From positions 62,001 to 126,000 of the forward strand of contig CAWUHX010000067.1 of NCBI GenBank assembly GCA_963922205.1: a DNA stretch of 64,000 bases. The letters are read 5' to 3'. Position numbers and translations under genes: made by a program. This stretch comes from Romanomermis culicivorax (taxonomy: Eukaryota; Nematoda; Enoplea; Mermithida; Mermithidae). The notes beneath the pieces were generated by a model. The model was not told where the DNA came from, did no database searches, and saw only the letters and a program-made list of their open reading frames with translations. Below, piece by piece: positions 61,201-64,000 of this stretch. Position 1 is the stretch's first letter. Every line of letters begins with the position of its first letter.

Positions 61201-63421
61201 TCCACAATGCTTGTAGATTAGACTTTAATCAAACTCAAAAATTTCAAATGTATCCTGAATTTTAATGAATTAATGGCTCTAAAGTGTTATTGAATAATGT
61301 TGAATGACATCTCTTTTTTGATCGATTGCCGAGATGCTCAATATATACATTTCCTTAAAAAATAACCTAGCATTGGAATTTATTCACGTATACCGATATT
61401 ATAAAATTGGCTTGTAAAATTTTAGGTCAACAAGCCACTTGGCTTGTGACTCGTAGGTCAAAAAAAACCCTGCGCACATAGAGAGGAAAGGGGAGGGTAA
61501 ACTCCTCTACTTGATCTCTGACCACGCCCCTGGCCCTAGAAAAATCGTCAACCACCCGCCTGAACTTTTTCCAAGAGAACTTCTTTGATGATTTTTGTGC
61601 ATACTTTGTATGAAAAATTAGCTTGCAGAACTTTTTTTTGTTTTTTTTTGCTCGCCTACCGCCCTACCCTCTGGATAAATAGCCTAAGGCCCCTCCCGCT
61701 GGAAAATTCTTGCCGTGTATGTCTGATGCGGGTGTCCCAAAAAATTTATCAAAACTTTAAGTTGTGAATGTTAATGTTGAATCAGATCCAATCCTTATCT
61801 ATAATTTTATGGTCTGACCTGAGACCTCTTGTGGAGGATGATACACATATTTAGCATCTATTAAAAAATTCAGGGTTCGACTAAAAACCTGCTGTAGGAA
61901 ATTTTAGTTAAACTCTGGAGAAGAGCACTAAAATTAAAAAAAAGGTAAAAAAATCCTACAAAAATCAACCCATTTTCCTTGCCCGAAAATAATATAGAAG
62001 ATTTCTAGTCGATGCCCTCAAATGTAAATGGGTGATGAAACGCCATAAGAAAAGGCGAAGTGTCAAAGCCACATCGTACCTTGTCCAGAATGTTTGGGAA
62101 CGTCTGCGGCCATAAAATAGGGAGGGAGTCCGATGAGTTGATAAGTCTCCGAAAATCTATGAATATTTTTAAATAGTCGACAAACTCGGGGGGAGTGTGA
62201 AGGGTTTGCATAAGAGAAACCAAATTTCAAATGGGAGATTCCCTATACTCCCTGTTACATGTATATCATAATAAAGGCTGTTGTTCGAACTCCAAACCTA
62301 GTCAATACAGGATCCAGCATAAAAGATTAGATATTTGAACTAAAAATAGTCTATTTTGATAAAAAAACACAACAAAAATGTTAATTTTTTGGAGCCACGT
62401 GCTATAAACGGTTGTTTCATGGGGATTTTGAGGCAAAATATACAGAAAAACTGTTCTGCATCAGCTCACTCTATCGGAACGGGTAGGTAACTGTTCTGAT
62501 TATAAATTTTCAAAGTTTCCCTCCTTTAAAAAGCATCAAATAATGTCCTTAATGCAATTTTGATGTTTTCTAAAAGTCGCTGTAGCGTTGTAAAGTATGA
62601 TCATTTAGGAATAAATGCATAGCGATTGGGACGATGCGCCGGAAAACTTTGGGCTTTCATCTTCTTGGATTACATCTGGAATCAGAATGATGTTTCATTT
62701 TCTTTTTGATGCACTTGACTAACCTCATAGAAAATTGTTCCTGACTGCATTGAAATGAAAAATCTGGGATTTTAACCTTATGGAATGCACAAAAACGTTC
62801 TACCCGCTTCTAGCTACGCCAATGAACAAGAAGGCAGATTAAAAATACTGGATTTTCGAATCGAAAACGTTAGTTTAGAATTATATTTTGGACGTTAATA
62901 TAACAAAAACCTTAATGTCTCAGTGATACAAGCGCATAGAACATTTCAGCAATCACGGTTATTTTACCAGCTTCGCTCAACAAAGACGGGTCCAACGTCA
63001 ATACTTTCCCCGTGAAAAACGGCTCGCAAACGCTCGGTTCTAAATCGCAGAGATCTTGTAAAATTTCCGCGAACCACCGAAATCCTAACTGACGGTCCTG
63101 TTCGGCCATGAACGGTTCAACGATTAAACAATGCCAAAGTTTTTCGGCTTGTTCTCCCATCAACCATAATCGACCGTGATGCAAAATAAATTTGATGAAA
63201 GACAATCGGCAGGTGACGTGTTCGACGTGCCGCTGGCGTTCTTCTAAAGAAAAGTCGGTTTCGGTATGTTTAGATTTCGGAAACTCCGATCTGCGTTCAT
63301 CAACGTAATCGGCCAGACTGTTCGTTACACAGTTTACGAGTTTGAAGTCGTTTTGGAGGCAGTTTATAAGGTTGTGCCTTAAAAAGTTGAAACTGTTTAA
63401 AAAAATTACAAAATCCACCAG
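44521..63421 (-). CDS. USP9X / fat facets-type ubiquitin C-terminal hydrolase, about 33 exons, 5' part outside the window
   Basis: Exons (high to low): 63421-62929, 60326-60123, 59799-59649, 59485-59199, 58954-58806, 58499-58349, 56047-55859, 55157-54900, 54751-54459, 54358-54167, 54106-53978, 53631-53471, about 53330-53240, about 52975-52890, 52820-52674, 52612-52561, about 51952-51776, 51620-51502, 51050-50713, 50359-50183, 50114-49973, 49778-49693, 49633-49542, 49460-49346, 48210-48135, 47852-47788, 47716-47356, 47038-46947, 46890-46743, 46669-46585, 46402-46212, 45841-45608, 44820-44521. Most junctions are GT-AG and phase-consistent; the three 'about' exons are weak. The product removes ubiquitin from substrates in this family. 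It has the ubiquitin-like segment, Cys box, CxxC finger pairs, His box and the C-terminal helical region. The last exon is Ser/Asp/Glu-rich and unlike the USP9X end. Roughly the first 900 residues of a USP9X-like protein would lie to the right of the window. Confidence 0.92.
48290..49295. mobile_element. hAT-type non-autonomous element filling a USP9X-like intron
   Basis: Ends CAGGCTTTTTTAG and (reverse complement) CATGCCTTTTTTGG. Perfect 8-bp TSD ctatatag at 48282-48289 and 49296-49303. It contains 'gttcgcgccgg' and subterminal 'ggctcc.aaaattt' words shared with 42460-44307. It sits in the intron 48211-49345, leaving only about 129 bp of other intron sequence. No transposase frame. Confidence 0.92.
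49346..49460 (-). CDS. USP9X-like exon with the catalytic His box
   Basis: Encodes the segment [14 protein letters not shown], the His box of the USP (C19) peptidase family; the His of GGHYY is the general base. Acceptor cgtag|GAC, donor CAG|gtaagt. The next exon (48210-48135) completes K-W-Y-K-F-D-D-G. The intron between them is almost entirely a hAT element. Confidence 0.93.
49973..50359 (-). CDS. USP9X-like exons 50359-50183 and 50114-49973: catalytic core and zinc-finger-like Cys pairs
   Basis: The first exon carries [12 protein letters not shown], the QxDA-type box 2 of USP enzymes, and ends C-K-G-C-P-H-R. The second carries [12 protein letters not shown] and C-E-K-C-S-K-K. The two C-x2-C pairs form the zinc ribbon of the fingers subdomain. 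Split codon AG|A restores Arg across the 68-nt intron. Confidence 0.93.
51502..51620 (-). CDS. USP9X-like exon with the catalytic Cys box
   Basis: Encodes [13 protein letters not shown], the Cys box of the USP family; the nucleophile codon TGC is at 51526-51528. Animal USP9X has A where the second G of this GGATC stands. Acceptor tttcag|AT, donor CAG|gtaatg. Confidence 0.94.
56472..57828. mobile_element. Fold-back element B, interrupted by a hAT-type MITE
   Basis: Same family as 40560-41566: left arm about 56472-56760, inverted right arm about 57530-57828, with tips of cgaattcccaa.gagcga repeats. It lies in the intron 56048-58348 of the USP9X-like gene. It is interrupted at 57124-57460 plus one 8-bp duplication; element A supplies the uninterrupted reference around 41230-41260. 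Confidence 0.82.
57124..57460. mobile_element. hAT-type MITE, copy 3, nested in fold-back element B
   Basis: Ends catacatgcac and gtgcatgtatg are inverted copies. Perfect 8-bp TSD cttacaac at 57116-57123 and 57461-57468. The empty site, one cttacaac followed by gatgagagactcaagca, is present in fold-back element A near 41235. The interior is the reverse complement of 7209-7590. Confidence 0.95.
58229..58252. repeat. (AT)n microsatellite
   Basis: About 12 uninterrupted AT units in the intron before the ubiquitin-like exon of the USP9X-like gene. Confidence 0.9.
60382..61472. mobile_element. hAT-type non-autonomous element in a USP9X-like intron
   Basis: Left end CAGTTTTTTTTAGC, right end (reverse complement) CAGGGTTTTTTTTG. 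Subterminal palindromic words 'caagccatggcttgt' and 'aacaagcca' occur near both ends, and the hairpin CCGGCGCTCCGCGCCGG lies at 60560-60576. It belongs to the family of 42460-44307. The TSD is imperfect (catgcaca vs cgcacata), so the copy is older. No transposase frame. Confidence 0.82.
61473..62928. other. Large-intron remainder of the USP9X-like gene, no gene recognised
   Basis: AT-rich sequence between the hAT-type element and the exon at 62929. An open frame at 62005-62223 (-) has a faint reverse-transcriptase-like look (a D-F-R-R-L near its middle) but lacks any catalytic motif. Nothing else is seen. Confidence 0.5.
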
Positions 63422-63850
63422 CTAAAAAATCAAAAATCGAATGAATGGAGAAAAATTAAATTAGCAAACTACGGAAAGAAAAAGCCCAAAATAGAAGAAC
63501 AAAGCATGAAAAAAAGAGTTTCAGAATGGGAAATAATAGAGCGATAAAAACGAGAGGAGAAAACATAAACGAATGACAAGCAAAAGTGCAAAAAAGCAGG
63601 GTAGAAAGCTTGATAATGAGAAGAAAGAGGAATGAAACAAAGGTGCGAAAGCCAAATGATGGCAAGCACAAAAAAGAAAATTTCAAAAATGAGAAACAAA
63701 CTGAAACAACGAGAAACAAAATAGAGAAAAAGCAACAACAAATAACGGTATATATTCGAATTTAAAAACAAAAAAGCACAGAACAAATAATATAAAGCAA
63801 GCAAACATCACAATGAAAAGAATATTAGAGAGAAACTAATGCAGTTGAGG

Positions 63851-64000
63851 CATACATGTAACGGAGCTCCCAGGTCTGGGGGGGGGGGGTTGGAGCACTT
63901 TTTTGGGGCCGGGGGTCAGTAATTCCCAAAATTTTGGGGGGAGGGGTCCTGAAGGAAAAAAATTCGATTTTTTTCATGAAAAATGTCCGAAAAAACGGTT
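63851..64000. mobile_element. hAT-type MITE cut by the window edge
   Basis: Starts catacatgtaacggagc and follows the left half of 43339-43787 closely, including the G run and 'gggggtcagtaattcccaaa'. The right end lies outside the window, so the TSD cannot be checked. It lies in the intron upstream of the exon at 63421. Confidence 0.85.

Noticed and set aside
62005..62223. Possible reverse transcriptase fragment on the minus strand
   Set aside because: Only a D-F-R-R-L-like motif resembles RT; no YxDD box, protease or integrase nearby. Too weak to call.
1..64000. tRNA or rRNA genes
   Set aside because: I saw no cloverleaf with A and B boxes and no rRNA-like blocks; a covariance-model scan was not possible here.

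Overview
The window reads as nuclear DNA of a nematode: AT-rich host sequence, short GT-AG introns (many of 45-90 nt), a transthyretin-like (TTL) gene of the family that is expanded in nematodes, and a conserved multi-exon deubiquitinase gene. Species cannot be named from the sequence. About half of the window is transposable elements, several nested and several with intact target-site duplications (TSDs) that fix their ends to the base.

Layout. 1-6992: host AT-rich DNA with a solo LTR (1322-2707), hAT-type and Tc1/mariner-type short elements and a degenerate tandem repeat. 6993-8025: TTL gene (+), whose intron carries a hAT-type MITE. 8597-23262: a complete Ty3/Gypsy LTR retrotransposon (element 1, + strand, 618-bp LTRs, TSD attc) with an intact gag-pol frame and a second, apparently spliced gene encoding a DEDDy 3'-5' exonuclease of the WRN/RNase D/MUT-7 type joined to a very long low-complexity tail. 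23568-39769: a second complete Ty3/Gypsy element (element 2, - strand, 1463-bp LTRs, TSD tcca) with one 3038-codon frame in which a viral class-III-like envelope glycoprotein lies between Gag and Pol, followed by two retropepsin-like domains, RT, RNase H and integrase. Its 3.6-kb leader holds a regular 65-67 bp array of GACGTC / TGACGTCA (CRE-like) sites. The two elements lie tail to tail 305 bp apart, with nearly identical LTR pairs, so both are young.

39770-44307: fold-back and hAT-type elements. 44521-63421: a USP9X/fat facets-type ubiquitin hydrolase gene on the - strand (about 33 exons; the 5' part lies beyond the right edge), with introns enlarged by hAT, fold-back and MITE insertions. 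Its C-terminus is shorter than in animal USP9X.

The most unusual content is the pair of elements: one has captured a nuclease of the same family as host transposon-silencing factor MUT-7, the other has a glycoprotein inserted upstream of the protease inside the polyprotein. Both genes look intact. All family assignments are from reading the translated sequence; no database search was run.
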